Position numbers and translations under genes: made by a program. Shown piece after piece: positions 7,480 to 15,169 of a stretch of 17,790 nucleotides of DNA (the stretch's first letter is position 1; every line of letters begins with the position of its first letter). The DNA is from CAYSPU01 sp964432995 (GTDB lineage: Bacteria > Verrucomicrobiota > Verrucomicrobiia > Limisphaerales > JAHDYP01), in contig CAYSPU010000112.1 of NCBI GenBank assembly GCA_964432995.1, positions 1 through 17,790 on the forward strand, given 5' to 3'. Below the pieces are notes generated by a model that was not told the DNA's origin, did no database searches, and worked only from the letters and a program-made list of their open reading frames with translations.

Positions 7480-8041
7480 GGTAGTCCGGCCGCCGGTTTT
7501 GGTACTTGAGGTAGTAGGCGTGCTCCCAGACATCGACCCCGAGGATGGGCCGCCCTTCACACCCGGCGACAGCCTTGCCCATCAGCGGATTGTCCTGGTT
7601 GGCCGTGGACGCGATCTCGAGCTTGCCTTGGTTGACGAGCAGCCAGACCCAACCGCTCCCGAAGCGTCCGATGCCGGCCGCTTCGAACTTCTCGCGGAAC
7701 GCCTCAATGCTGCCGAACGTCTTCTGGAGGTCCTCGGCAAGTCGGCCGCCGGGCGCCCCGCCGGCGTTCGGGGCCATGATCTGCCAGAACATCGCGTGGT
7801 TCCAGTGCCCGCCGCCGTTGTTTCGGACCGCCGCGCGCACCGCATCCGGGACAAAGGCCAGGTCACCGATCAACTGCTCGAGCGACTTGGCCTCGAGGGC
7901 GGCATGGCCGGCAATGGCCTTGTTCAGGTTGGCGACATAAGCGGCGTGATGTTTGCCATGGTGGATCTCCATCGTCGCGGCATCGATGTGAGGTTCGAGC
8001 GCGTCCTTGGCGTAAGGAAGTGCAGGTAGTTCGTGTGCCAT
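7415..8041 (-). CDS. sodA: Superoxide dismutase, Mn/Fe family
   Basis: The protein is 208 residues from the ATG at 8041, which has a GGAAG SD-like sequence just upstream. Superoxide dismutase converts superoxide to oxygen and hydrogen peroxide. The four metal ligands are His27, His81, Asp169 and His173, in EIHHGKHH, GGHWNHAMFW and GVDVWEHAYYLKY. Gly77 and Gln148 at the second-shell positions, with the NQDNP context, fit a manganese-type enzyme better than an iron-type one, although metal choice cannot be proved from sequence. No signal peptide is present, so it is cytoplasmic. It lies 101 bp downstream of hisH on the same strand and converges on the ApbE-type gene with a 65-bp overlap of the 3' ends. 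Confidence 0.95.
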   Translation of the reverse strand: MAHELPALPYAKDALEPHIDAATMEIHHGKHHAAYVANLNKAIAGHAALEAKSLEQLIGDLAFVPDAVRAAVRNNGGGHWNHAMFWQIMAPNAGGAPGGRLAEDLQKTFGSIEAFREKFEAAGIGRFGSGWVWLLVNQGKLEIASTANQDNPLMGKAVAGCEGRPILGVDVWEHAYYLKYQNRRPDYLKAWWNVVNWAEVARRYESVR

Positions 8042-8142
8042 AATCTTCCGGTTCTCTCGGTTTGCTTTCGTTAACTCAGGAGCATGGTAGCCGACCTTAA
8101 CCCAGCGCGCAACGTGGTGTTCCGCGAAACCGCGCCCGCCGG

Positions 8143-8763
8143 TTACTCGCGGGCGACCTCGACGAAGTTCTGGAGCAGCCGGAGCCCGGCCTTCTGGCTC
8201 TTCTCGGGATGGAACTGCGTGGCAAAGACGTTGTCTCTCCAGACCACCGAGGCGAACGTATCCCCGTATTCGGTGCGGCCGGCCACGATCGAGTCGTCCG
8301 TCGGCAGCGGGTAGTAGCTGTGAACGAAGTAGAAGTAGGTCCCGGTGGAGAGGCCGCGGAACAGCGGGCAATCCGGGCGCGCGAAGGCGACTTGGTTCCA
8401 GCCAATCTGCGGGACTTTCAGTCCTGGCCGGTGGGTGAAGCGCACCACGGAGCCGGCGAACACCCCGAGGCCGGTGGCGCGGCTTTCGAACTCGTGGCTG
8501 CGCTCGAACAACGCCTGGTAGCCGACGCAGATCCCCAGGAATGGCCGCGCGGAGCGGATGAACTCGCGGCAGGCATCGAGCAGACCCTGCTGCCGGAGGG
8601 CGTTCAGGCAGTCGTCGAAGGCGCCGACTCCCGGGAGCACCATGGCCTGCGCTTCCTGGAGTCCTTCCGGGGCGGCGAAGAGCCGCACGTCGGCCCCCAG
8701 GTGACGCAGGGCCTTGTGGACACTCTTCAGGTTGCCGGCACCGTAGTCGATCAATGCGATCAC
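8143..8763 (-). CDS. hisH: Imidazole glycerol phosphate synthase, glutaminase subunit
   Basis: The 206-residue protein is a class I glutamine amidotransferase. With HisF it makes imidazole glycerol phosphate and AICAR in histidine synthesis, supplying ammonia from glutamine. The start is GTG at 8763, chosen because VIALIDYGAGNLKSV matches the usual HisH N-terminus; no SD is seen. The triad is Cys79 in LGICVGYQAL, His185 and Glu187 in QFHPEKSQ. The usual nucleophile-elbow sequence is GICLGMQ, here GICVGYQ, a mild variation. PGVGAF and IGWNQV are also present. No other his gene is in the window, so the pathway is split in this genome. rlmN lies 169 bp upstream and sod 101 bp downstream, both on the same strand. 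Confidence 0.94.
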   Translation of the reverse strand: MIALIDYGAGNLKSVHKALRHLGADVRLFAAPEGLQEAQAMVLPGVGAFDDCLNALRQQGLLDACREFIRSARPFLGICVGYQALFERSHEFESRATGLGVFAGSVVRFTHRPGLKVPQIGWNQVAFARPDCPLFRGLSTGTYFYFVHSYYPLPTDDSIVAGRTEYGDTFASVVWRDNVFATQFHPEKSQKAGLRLLQNFVEVARE

Positions 8764-8932
8764 AGCGCGGAGGCTAGCAACGCGGCGCTCGCGCTGTCCA
8801 GCCCCCTGCCCTCCCTTGCAACGGCGACATCCCCATGACCGCCGCGAAATGCTGCAGGAGAACCAGTCCGGGCCGGGGCGATGCGGAGACCCGCTGGCAA
8901 TCCCGGTTCCAAATCCCGCCCTGCCTTCCGCG

Positions 8933-10072
8933 CTATTTCGCCAATCGCGGGGGCTCGCCTGATTCGCGCTGCTCCGCCTCGAGCGCGCGTTCCGTGCGGA
9001 GTCGGAGTTGGCCGCAGGCAGCATCGATTTCGTGCCCTTTCTCGCGGCGCAAGGTTACGGGGATCTGCTGCGCCTCGAGTGCGGCGCGGAAGGCTTCCTG
9101 GCGGTCGGGCGCCGGCCGGGCCCAGGCCAGTCCGGCGACGGTGTTGTAGGGGATCAAGTTCACCTTGGCCTTCAGGTGGCGGGCGATCCTGGCGAGCAAC
9201 GGCGCGTCACGTGGGTCATCGTTGACGTCGGCGATCAGGATGTACTCGAGGGTAATGCGGCGGCCCTGTTTCCGGCGATAGTACTCGCAGGCGGAGATCA
9301 ACTCCGCCAGTGGGTACTTGCGGTTGACCGGCATCAGGCGGTTGCGCACCTCGTTGGTGGCCCCGTGGAGCGAGACCGCCAGTCCGACTGGCAGCGGTTG
9401 ATCCGCCAACTCCCGGATCTGCGGCGCCAGGCCGCTGGTCGACACGGTGATCTTGCGGGCACCGATGCCGCCACCCCAGGGCGCGTTCAGAATCTGCAAC
9501 GCCCGGAGCAGGGACGCGAAGTTGGCCAGGGGCTCGCCCATCCCCATGATCACCAAGTTGTCGACATACCGCGCCGGCCGCGCGACGTCGGCCGCATCGC
9601 CGGCGGACTTCCGGAGCCAGCGTTCGGTCGCGATGACCTGACCGACGATTTCCTCGACGCCCAGGTTCCGTTTCCAACCGTCGAGGCCGCTGGCGCAGAA
9701 GCGACAGCCGTAGGCGCAGCCCACCTGGGTGGAGAGACAGAGGGTGCGCCGGTCACTAGCGTCGCCGAACAGCGCCGGAGTTGCCGGCAGCAACACACTC
9801 TCGATCAGGGCGCCGTCCGCCAGCCGCCACAGGAACTTCCGTGTGGCCTCTTCCGTCCCCTGCAGATGTACCAGGCTGGGGAGCCGCAGACAATACTCCC
9901 CGCGTAGGCGGTCGCGCAGCGATTTGGGCAGGTTGGTCATCGATTCCCAATCCGCCGCCCGCTGCGCATACAGCCAATCCAGGAGTTGCTCGACGCGATA
10001 GGCCGGCTCCCCCCACCCCGCCAGCCGCTCTGCCAGTTCGTCCCTGGTCAAAGACCGAATATCACAAATCAC
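8933..10072 (-). CDS. rlmN: Dual-specificity 23S rRNA/tRNA adenine C2 methyltransferase
   Basis: The 379-residue radical-SAM enzyme methylates C2 of A2503 in 23S rRNA and A37 in some tRNAs. The 4Fe-4S cluster motif CAYGCRFC has Cys119, Cys123 and Cys126. Cys353 in DAACGQLR is the conserved C-terminal cysteine that carries the methyl group. MGMGEPLANF, TVSTSGL and VSLHGATNEVRN are typical RlmN blocks. The start is GTG at 10072: an in-frame stop lies 12 bases upstream, and an SD-like GAGGTAGG sits about 8 bases before the GTG. A 16-residue basic tail follows the conserved end. hisH follows after 169 bp. Confidence 0.96.
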   Translation of the reverse strand: MICDIRSLTRDELAERLAGWGEPAYRVEQLLDWLYAQRAADWESMTNLPKSLRDRLRGEYCLRLPSLVHLQGTEEATRKFLWRLADGALIESVLLPATPALFGDASDRRTLCLSTQVGCAYGCRFCASGLDGWKRNLGVEEIVGQVIATERWLRKSAGDAADVARPARYVDNLVIMGMGEPLANFASLLRALQILNAPWGGGIGARKITVSTSGLAPQIRELADQPLPVGLAVSLHGATNEVRNRLMPVNRKYPLAELISACEYYRRKQGRRITLEYILIADVNDDPRDAPLLARIARHLKAKVNLIPYNTVAGLAWARPAPDRQEAFRAALEAQQIPVTLRREKGHEIDAACGQLRLRTERALEAEQRESGEPPRLAK

Positions 10073-10513
10073 GAAGGCATCCTACCTCAGCCGGTCCGCC
10101 TCGCAATCCTCCGGTCTTTCGCGGCGTTCTGCTCCACATCGGGCCGGCGGTGAGCCGATCCGTTGCTCGGGTCCAAGCGCGCTCTCAGACCCCGACGCGG
10201 TTTGCGGTTGCCCGCCGAAAACGCGGAAGGACGCAGATCGCTTCGGCGTGTTCTGCGTGTGCGTCGGGCAGAAGCGGACTTACGGGCACACGATCCGTTC
10301 CACGCTCTTCTTCGGCGCCCTCGGAGAGGTCGCCCCACCTCATGTACTTGCGCACTCGTGGATGGTAGAGGCGCCCGGCTTGGGCGTCCGCGGCTGCGGA
10401 CGGGCCGGGGTGCGACGCGAAGCCCTGAAAAGCTGCTTGCGATGCGAATTGACTCGCAGCGATACTGTCGGCCGAACCAAAGCCGTACCAACTGCGGGCC
10501 AGAAGCCAATGGC
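10073..10513. other. Divergent spacer between rlmN and the Gfo/Idh/MocA gene
   Basis: This 441-bp spacer separates two genes read in opposite directions. Frames that cross it are arginine-rich and lack domains. At 10216-10260 it holds a short inverted repeat, ACGCAGA/TCTGCGT, within a GCGGAAGGACGCAGA context. Nearer the plus-strand gene is an imperfect palindrome at 10440-10461. No tRNA, riboswitch or clear sigma-70 promoter was recognised. Confidence 0.45.
10440..10461. promoter_or_regulatory. Imperfect palindrome upstream of the four-gene operon
   Basis: CGATGCGA and TCGCAGCG flank a 6-base spacer ATTGAC, pairing at 7 of 8 positions. It ends 52 bp before the ATG of the Gfo/Idh/MocA gene, a sensible place for an operator. 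No regulator gene is adjacent and no consensus was matched, so the role is conjecture. Confidence 0.25.
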
Positions 10514-11665
10514 ATGAAGACAGTTCGTTTGGGAATCGTCGGTCTCGGGAACATCGGCCGGTATCACGCCGAGTACCTTGCGCAGGGCAAAGTGGCGCGC
10601 GCCCAACTGACGGCGGTGTGCGATGCCTACGCCGCGCTCGACCGCTACGCTTCGCTGCAGACGTTTGCGCAGCCGGAGGCGCTGTTCCAATCGGGGGCGG
10701 TGGACGCGGTGATCATCGCCACGCCGCATTACCAGCACACCACCCTGGGGATGGCCGCCCTCGAGGCCGGCCTGCACGTGATGGTCGAAAAACCGATCTC
10801 GGCGCACAAGGCCGACGCCGAGCGATTGCTGGCCGCGGCAGCGCAACGGCCCCAGCAGGTGTTTGCCGGCATGTTCCAGCTCCGCACGGAGCCGCGCTAC
10901 GGGAAGATCCGCCAGTTGATCCGCTCGGGTGAGCTTGGGGAGATCGTCCGCCTGAGCTGGATCATCACCGACTGGTATCGGACGGATGCCTACTACGCGA
11001 GCGGCGGGTGGCGGGCCACGTGGAAAGGCGAAGGCGGGGGCGTCCTGCTGAACCAGTGTCTGCACAATCTGGACGTGTTGGGTTGGCTGTTCGGCCTGCC
11101 GGCCCGCGTGCGGGGCTTCTGCCAGTTGGGCCGGTTCCACGCCATTGAGGTCGAGGACAACGTCACGGCCTACCTCGAGTATCCCAACGGAGCGACCGGG
11201 GTGTTTGTCACTTCGACGGGCGAAGCCCCGGGCACCAACCGCTTCGAAATCGCCGGCACCCGGGGTCGGGTGGTGCTCGAACAGAACCGCCTGACCTTCG
11301 TGCGCAACGAGGCGGACATGATCGAGTTCAGCCGGACGGCGAAGGTGGGCTTCGCGAAGCCGGAGGTGTGGGTGGCGGAAATCCCGTTCCAGGACGCCGC
11401 CCTGCCGCACGCGATCGTGATGCAGAACTTCGTGGACGCCATTCTGGACGGCACGCCCTTGTTGGCCCCGGGCGCGGAAGGGATGCACTCGGTCGAGTTG
11501 GCCAACGCGATGCTGTATTCCTCGCTCCAGAACCGCACCATCGATCTCCCCTTGGACGCCGCGGCTTACGAACGCGCGTTGCAGCAGTTGATCGCGGAGT
11601 CGCGATTCGAGAAGAAGGTGGTGGCGGTGTCCCAGGAAGACTTCACGAAGTCCTTTCACCGATAA
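10514..11665 (+). CDS. Gfo/Idh/MocA-family NAD(P)-dependent oxidoreductase
   Basis: The protein is 383 residues from the ATG at 10514. The N-terminal Rossmann fold shows VGLGNIGRYH with Gly10, Gly12 and Gly15, then ATPHYQHT. Lys93 in VEKPIS is the family's conserved catalytic lysine. The C-terminal alpha/beta domain carries GGGVLLNQCLHNLDVLGWLFG, where the His and Asp are usually substrate-binding. These enzymes oxidise or reduce sugars, inositols and related polyols, so the substrate cannot be named. No signal peptide is present, so it is cytoplasmic. It is the first gene of a four-gene plus-strand operon, followed 18 bp later by a TIM-barrel isomerase-type protein, a common pairing in sugar or inositol catabolism. 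An upstream open extension to 10163 is arginine-rich and rejected. Confidence 0.92.
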   Translation: MKTVRLGIVGLGNIGRYHAEYLAQGKVARAQLTAVCDAYAALDRYASLQTFAQPEALFQSGAVDAVIIATPHYQHTTLGMAALEAGLHVMVEKPISAHKADAERLLAAAAQRPQQVFAGMFQLRTEPRYGKIRQLIRSGELGEIVRLSWIITDWYRTDAYYASGGWRATWKGEGGGVLLNQCLHNLDVLGWLFGLPARVRGFCQLGRFHAIEVEDNVTAYLEYPNGATGVFVTSTGEAPGTNRFEIAGTRGRVVLEQNRLTFVRNEADMIEFSRTAKVGFAKPEVWVAEIPFQDAALPHAIVMQNFVDAILDGTPLLAPGAEGMHSVELANAMLYSSLQNRTIDLPLDAAAYERALQQLIAESRFEKKVVAVSQEDFTKSFHR

Positions 11666-11683
11666 CTCTGATCCCCTGCGCGT

Positions 11684-12577
11684 ATGATCTTCACTGGAAT
11701 AGGCGACGAGGCCGGCAACCTGCTCGACGCGCAGATTGCGGCCACCCAGGAACTCGGCTGGCGCCACCTCGAGGCGCGCAACGTGGAACTGCCGGATTGC
11801 CCCAAGGCGAACCTGCACGACCTGCCCGACGCGGCCTTCGAGCGGGTGGCGGAGCGCCTTCAGGAAACGGGCATCCGGGTCTACTGTTTCGGCTCCACCG
11901 TCATGAACTGGTCCAAGCGCGTGACCGACCCTTTCGACGTCACGCTGGCGGAGGTCCAGCGCGCCATTCCGCGCATGCAGCGGCTGGGAACCCGGCTGGT
12001 CCGCATCATGAGCTTCAAGCCGGGCGACGAGGACGATCGTCTCCCGCCGGAGGTCATCGCCCGCGTGCGCGAGGTGACACGCCGCTTCCTGGATGCCGGG
12101 CTCCAGCCCGTCCACGAGAACTGCATGAACTACGGCGGGATGAGCTGGCGTCACGCGTTGGAACTCCTCGACCAGGTGCCCGGGCTGCAGTGGGTTTTTG
12201 ACACGGCCAACCCGGTGTTCAACCCGGATCGGACCCGGCCCAAGCCTTGGCCCCGACAGGATCCCTGGGAATTCTGGACGCACATCCGGGACCGCGTCAC
12301 CCACATCCACATCAAGGACGCCCGCTGGAATCCGGCCAGGAACGATGCGGATTACACCTGGCCGGGAGAGGGCGATGGTTGCGTGCGCGCCATCCTGCAG
12401 GACGCCCTGGCCCGCGGTTACGACGCCGGGATTTCGATTGAACCCCACATGGTGGTGGTGTTCCATGACGCTGCGGTGCCGGGCAACGCCGCGGCCCAGC
12501 GAGCCAACTACGTCGCCTATGGCCGGCGCGTCGAGCAGCTCGTCCGGGAACTGCGGCCGCCCGCAACCCAATCATGA
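11684..12577 (+). CDS. Sugar phosphate isomerase/epimerase-like TIM-barrel protein
   Basis: The 297-residue protein belongs to the xylose isomerase-like/AP endonuclease 2 superfamily. Likely metal ligands sit on the expected strands: Glu145 in VHENCMNYGG, Asp173 in FDTANP, His209 in HIHIKD and Glu253 in SIEPHM, the usual Glu-Asp-His-Glu set. Members include hydroxypyruvate isomerase, IolE and IolI, inosose epimerases and tagatose epimerases; this one cannot be assigned to any. It lacks a signal peptide. It follows the Gfo/Idh/MocA gene by 18 bp, and its stop overlaps the cutC start as ATGA, which indicates translational coupling and supports one operon. Confidence 0.9.
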   Translation: MIFTGIGDEAGNLLDAQIAATQELGWRHLEARNVELPDCPKANLHDLPDAAFERVAERLQETGIRVYCFGSTVMNWSKRVTDPFDVTLAEVQRAIPRMQRLGTRLVRIMSFKPGDEDDRLPPEVIARVREVTRRFLDAGLQPVHENCMNYGGMSWRHALELLDQVPGLQWVFDTANPVFNPDRTRPKPWPRQDPWEFWTHIRDRVTHIHIKDARWNPARNDADYTWPGEGDGCVRAILQDALARGYDAGISIEPHMVVVFHDAAVPGNAAAQRANYVAYGRRVEQLVRELRPPATQS

Positions 12578-13344
12578 AGGATGCGCCGTTGATCGAAGTC
12601 TGTGTCGATTCCCTGGAATCCGCGCGTGCGGCGGAGGCGGCGGGTGCGGACCGGATTGAGCTGTGCCAGGCACTGTTCGAGGGGGGGCTGACGCCCAGCG
12701 CCGGTCTCCTCGAGAGCGTCCGCAAGCATGTTTGCCTGGAGATCGCCGTGATGATCCGGCCGCGAGGAGGGGACTTCTGCTACACGGAAGACGAGTTCGA
12801 GGTCATGAAGCGCGACCTGGTGTGGGCGAAGACCCACGGGGCGGAGCTGGTTGTCCTCGGCGTGCTGGGGCCCGACGGCATGATTCACCGGGAACGGACC
12901 CGGGAGCTGTGCGACCTGGCGGCGCCGCTTCCAGTGACGTTTCACCGCGCGTTCGACATGGCCGCGGATCCGCGGGCGGCGCTGGAAACGTTGATCGATC
13001 TGGGCGTGGAGCGCGTGCTGACTTCGGGCCAGGAACGAACGGCCCTCGAGGGGCTGGATCTGATTGTTGAGCTGGTTCGCCAAGCCGGAGACCGCATCAT
13101 CGTCATGCCCGGAGGGGGGCTCAGCGAACGGAACCTGGCCAAGGTCCTGCGGGTTTCGGGGGCCAACGAATTCCACGTCTCCGCCGGCAGCACCCGGGAG
13201 AGCGAGATGACGTTCCGCAATCCCCGGGTGGCCATGGGGCAGCAGGTGGGGCCGCCGGAATACCAGGTCCGTGTGGCCAGCGCCAATCGCATCCGCGCGC
13301 TCCGCGAATTGGCGGCCGGAGCGCGCGACGCCGCCAGCGGCTAA
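12574..13344 (+). CDS. cutC: CutC-family protein
   Basis: The 256-residue TIM-barrel protein matches CutC along its length: IEVCVDSLESA, GADRIELCQALFEGGLTPS, MIRPRGGDFCYTEDEF, VTFHRAFDMAADP, RVLTSGQERTALEG and a phosphate-site-like GGGLSERN. CutC was named for copper tolerance in E. coli, but the copper role has been disputed and the conserved pocket looks enzymatic. Its placement here between a TIM-barrel isomerase-type gene and an alcohol dehydrogenase, with no copper genes nearby, favours a metabolic role; that is inference. The start ATG overlaps the previous stop as ATGA. The last dozen or so residues are alanine- and arginine-rich and probably disordered. Confidence 0.93.
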   Translation: MKDAPLIEVCVDSLESARAAEAAGADRIELCQALFEGGLTPSAGLLESVRKHVCLEIAVMIRPRGGDFCYTEDEFEVMKRDLVWAKTHGAELVVLGVLGPDGMIHRERTRELCDLAAPLPVTFHRAFDMAADPRAALETLIDLGVERVLTSGQERTALEGLDLIVELVRQAGDRIIVMPGGGLSERNLAKVLRVSGANEFHVSAGSTRESEMTFRNPRVAMGQQVGPPEYQVRVASANRIRALRELAAGARDAASG

Positions 13345-13385
13345 CTGGGAGCCCGCCCGAGTCACCCCCAAAACACGGACTCATC

Positions 13386-14534
13386 ATGCAGAACTTCACC
13401 TACTACAACCCGACCCGCGTCGTGTTCGGCAAAGGGACCATCGCGCAGTTGAACGAGCTTGTCCCCGCGGATCGGCGCATCCTGCTGACCTACGGCGGCG
13501 GTTCCATTCACAAGAACGGCGTCTACGACCAGGTTCGAGAAGCCCTTGGCGGCCGAACGACCCTCGAGTTCGGCGGGATTGAGCCCAACCCCCGGTACGA
13601 AACCCTCGTGCGCGCGGTCGATCTGTGTCGCAAGGAGAAGATCGACTATCTCCTCGCCGTCGGCGGCGGGTCGGTTCTGGATGGGACCAAGTTCATCAGC
13701 GCGGCGGTAGCGCATCGCGGCGGCGATCCCTGGGACATTGTGGCGGCGGCCGCGCCGGTGACGCAGGCGCTGCCGATCGGCTGCGTGCTCACGCTGCCGG
13801 CAACCGGTTCCGAAACGAACGGCTTCGCCGTCATTTCGCGGCAGTGCACCCGCGAGAAACTCGCCTTCTCTTCGCCGTTGGTCTTCCCGCAGTTCGCGAT
13901 CCTCGATCCCGAAACGACCTACACCCTGCCGCGGCGCCAGGTCCAGAACGGCATCGCCGACGCCTTTGTGCACGTGATGGAACAGTATCTGACCTACCCG
14001 GCCGCGGCGCCGCTCCAGGATCGGCAGGCCGAGGCGATCCTGCGCACGCTCATCGAAGAAGGCCCCAAGACACTGCGGCGGCCGAGGCACTATGCGGCGC
14101 GTGCCAACTTGGTTTGGTGCGCCACGCAGGCCCTGAACGGGCTCATCAACTGCGGTGTTCCCCAGGACTGGGCCACGCACGCCATCGGCCACGAACTCAC
14201 CGCCCTTTACGGTCTGGATCACGCCCAGACACTGGTCATCGTCCTGCCCGCGCTCTGGCAGCACCAGAAACGGTTCAAGCAGGCCAAACTTGTCCAGTAT
14301 GCCCAGCGCGTTTGGGGCGTCCGTTCCTCCCGGGACGCCGCCGCGGTGGCGATTGGCAAGACCGAGGAGTTCTTCCGTTCCCTGGGCATGAAGACCCGGC
14401 TTTCCGAGCATGGCATCGGCCGGGATGGATTCGAGGAGGTGGCGGATCGCTTCGCCCGCCGCGGGCAGCGGCTGGGGGAGCGCCAGCGCATCGGCAGCCG
14501 GCAAGTCCGCGAGATCCTCGAGCGTTGCCTTTGA
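13386..14534 (+). CDS. yqhD: YqhD-type iron-containing NADPH-dependent alcohol dehydrogenase
   Basis: The 382-residue protein closely follows E. coli YqhD: FGGIEPNPRYETL, LAVGGGSVLDGTKFI, LTLPATGSE, the QVQNGIADAFVHVMEQY helix, GVPQDWATH and GLDHAQTL. YqhD reduces a range of short-chain and lipid-peroxidation aldehydes with NADPH. Metal ligands are expected at Asp192, His196, His265 and His279, all present. GGGS at 37-40 and 93-96 are the nucleotide-binding loops. No signal peptide is seen. It is the last gene of the four-gene operon, 41 bp after cutC, and its stop is 14 bp from the converging yqgE stop. In this setting it may reduce an aldehyde made by the upstream enzymes, or detoxify it. 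Confidence 0.94.
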   Translation: MQNFTYYNPTRVVFGKGTIAQLNELVPADRRILLTYGGGSIHKNGVYDQVREALGGRTTLEFGGIEPNPRYETLVRAVDLCRKEKIDYLLAVGGGSVLDGTKFISAAVAHRGGDPWDIVAAAAPVTQALPIGCVLTLPATGSETNGFAVISRQCTREKLAFSSPLVFPQFAILDPETTYTLPRRQVQNGIADAFVHVMEQYLTYPAAAPLQDRQAEAILRTLIEEGPKTLRRPRHYAARANLVWCATQALNGLINCGVPQDWATHAIGHELTALYGLDHAQTLVIVLPALWQHQKRFKQAKLVQYAQRVWGVRSSRDAAAVAIGKTEEFFRSLGMKTRLSEHGIGRDGFEEVADRFARRGQRLGERQRIGSRQVREILERCL

Positions 14535-14548
14535 CGTCCGACGCCCGC

Positions 14549-15109
14549 TCAGTTGGTCGCCGGATCCTCCGGGGCATCGGCGAGCAAGCGGTACTCCCAG
14601 CCTTTCCGGCGCAGAATCTGCCGCCAGAGAACCGCCGAATCCGTGTGGAACACGAGGTCGATGGATGCCGGGTGGGTGACCCAGGCTTTGCGCTTCATCT
14701 CCTGTTCGAGCTGGCCCGGGCTCCAGCCGGAGTATCCCGCGAAAACCCGCACCTGGTTCGTATCCGACAATGATCCACTGATCTCGATCAAGGAGTCGAG
14801 CGAGTGCCCGAGGCTGAGGTTGGGAATGACATTGGCGTCGAGCAGGAGCTGGCTGGTGTGCAGGTAGCTCACCGCCGAGGGTTGCACCGGGCCGCCGAGA
14901 AAGACCGGATGCTCCCGTAGCGCCTCCGGGAGGTCCACTTCCACCAATTCGCCCATCTTGCTGCCGGCGGGGCGGTTCAACACGAGCCCGAACGCGCCGT
15001 CCCGGTCGTGCTGGCAAATCAGCACCACCGTCCGGTGAAAAAACGAGCCCATGAGGTTGCCCCCGTCGAGCAGAAGCTGGCCTTGCAGGTATTTGTGGGA
15101 GACGGGCAT
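14549..15109 (-). CDS. yqgE: YqgE/AlgH-family protein
   Basis: The 186-residue protein has the family opening KYLQGQLLLDGGNLMGSFF, then HRTVVLICQHDRDGAFGLVLNRP, the FLGGPVQP block and RVFAGYSGWSPGQLEQEM. Length fits the family (about 185-190 residues). The function of YqgE is not established; AlgH was linked to alginate regulation in Pseudomonas. The ATG at 15109 was chosen over a GTG at 15157 because it places the conserved block at the N-terminus; neither has a good SD. The gene follows the DA1-type peptidase gene by 60 bp on the same strand, and converges with yqhD with a 14-bp gap. It is predicted cytoplasmic. Confidence 0.93.
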   Translation of the reverse strand: MPVSHKYLQGQLLLDGGNLMGSFFHRTVVLICQHDRDGAFGLVLNRPAGSKMGELVEVDLPEALREHPVFLGGPVQPSAVSYLHTSQLLLDANVIPNLSLGHSLDSLIEISGSLSDTNQVRVFAGYSGWSPGQLEQEMKRKAWVTHPASIDLVFHTDSAVLWRQILRRKGWEYRLLADAPEDPATN

Positions 15110-15169
15110 GAGGGAATCGCGCTGGGTCGGCGCCCGCCGGATCGAGCCGGCCGGCACCCTCGGGCATGT

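Noticed and set aside
8764..9024. N-terminal extension of HisH
   Set aside because: HisH homologues start at the VIALIDYGAGN block; the extension overlaps rlmN and is not family-like.
10069..10080. Three-codon minigene (ATG CCT TCG TGA) overlapping the rlmN start
   Set aside because: The SD-like GAGGTAGG directly abuts this ATG but is correctly spaced for the GTG at 10072, so the ATG is probably incidental.
10163..10513. Upstream extension of the Gfo/Idh/MocA gene
   Set aside because: It is arginine-rich spacer sequence; the Rossmann motif begins immediately after the ATG at 10514.
10340..12571. 743-codon open frame on the minus strand
   Set aside because: It is the antisense shadow of the Gfo/Idh/MocA and TIM-barrel genes; its translation is His/Arg/Val-rich without a domain, while the plus-strand frames match known families.
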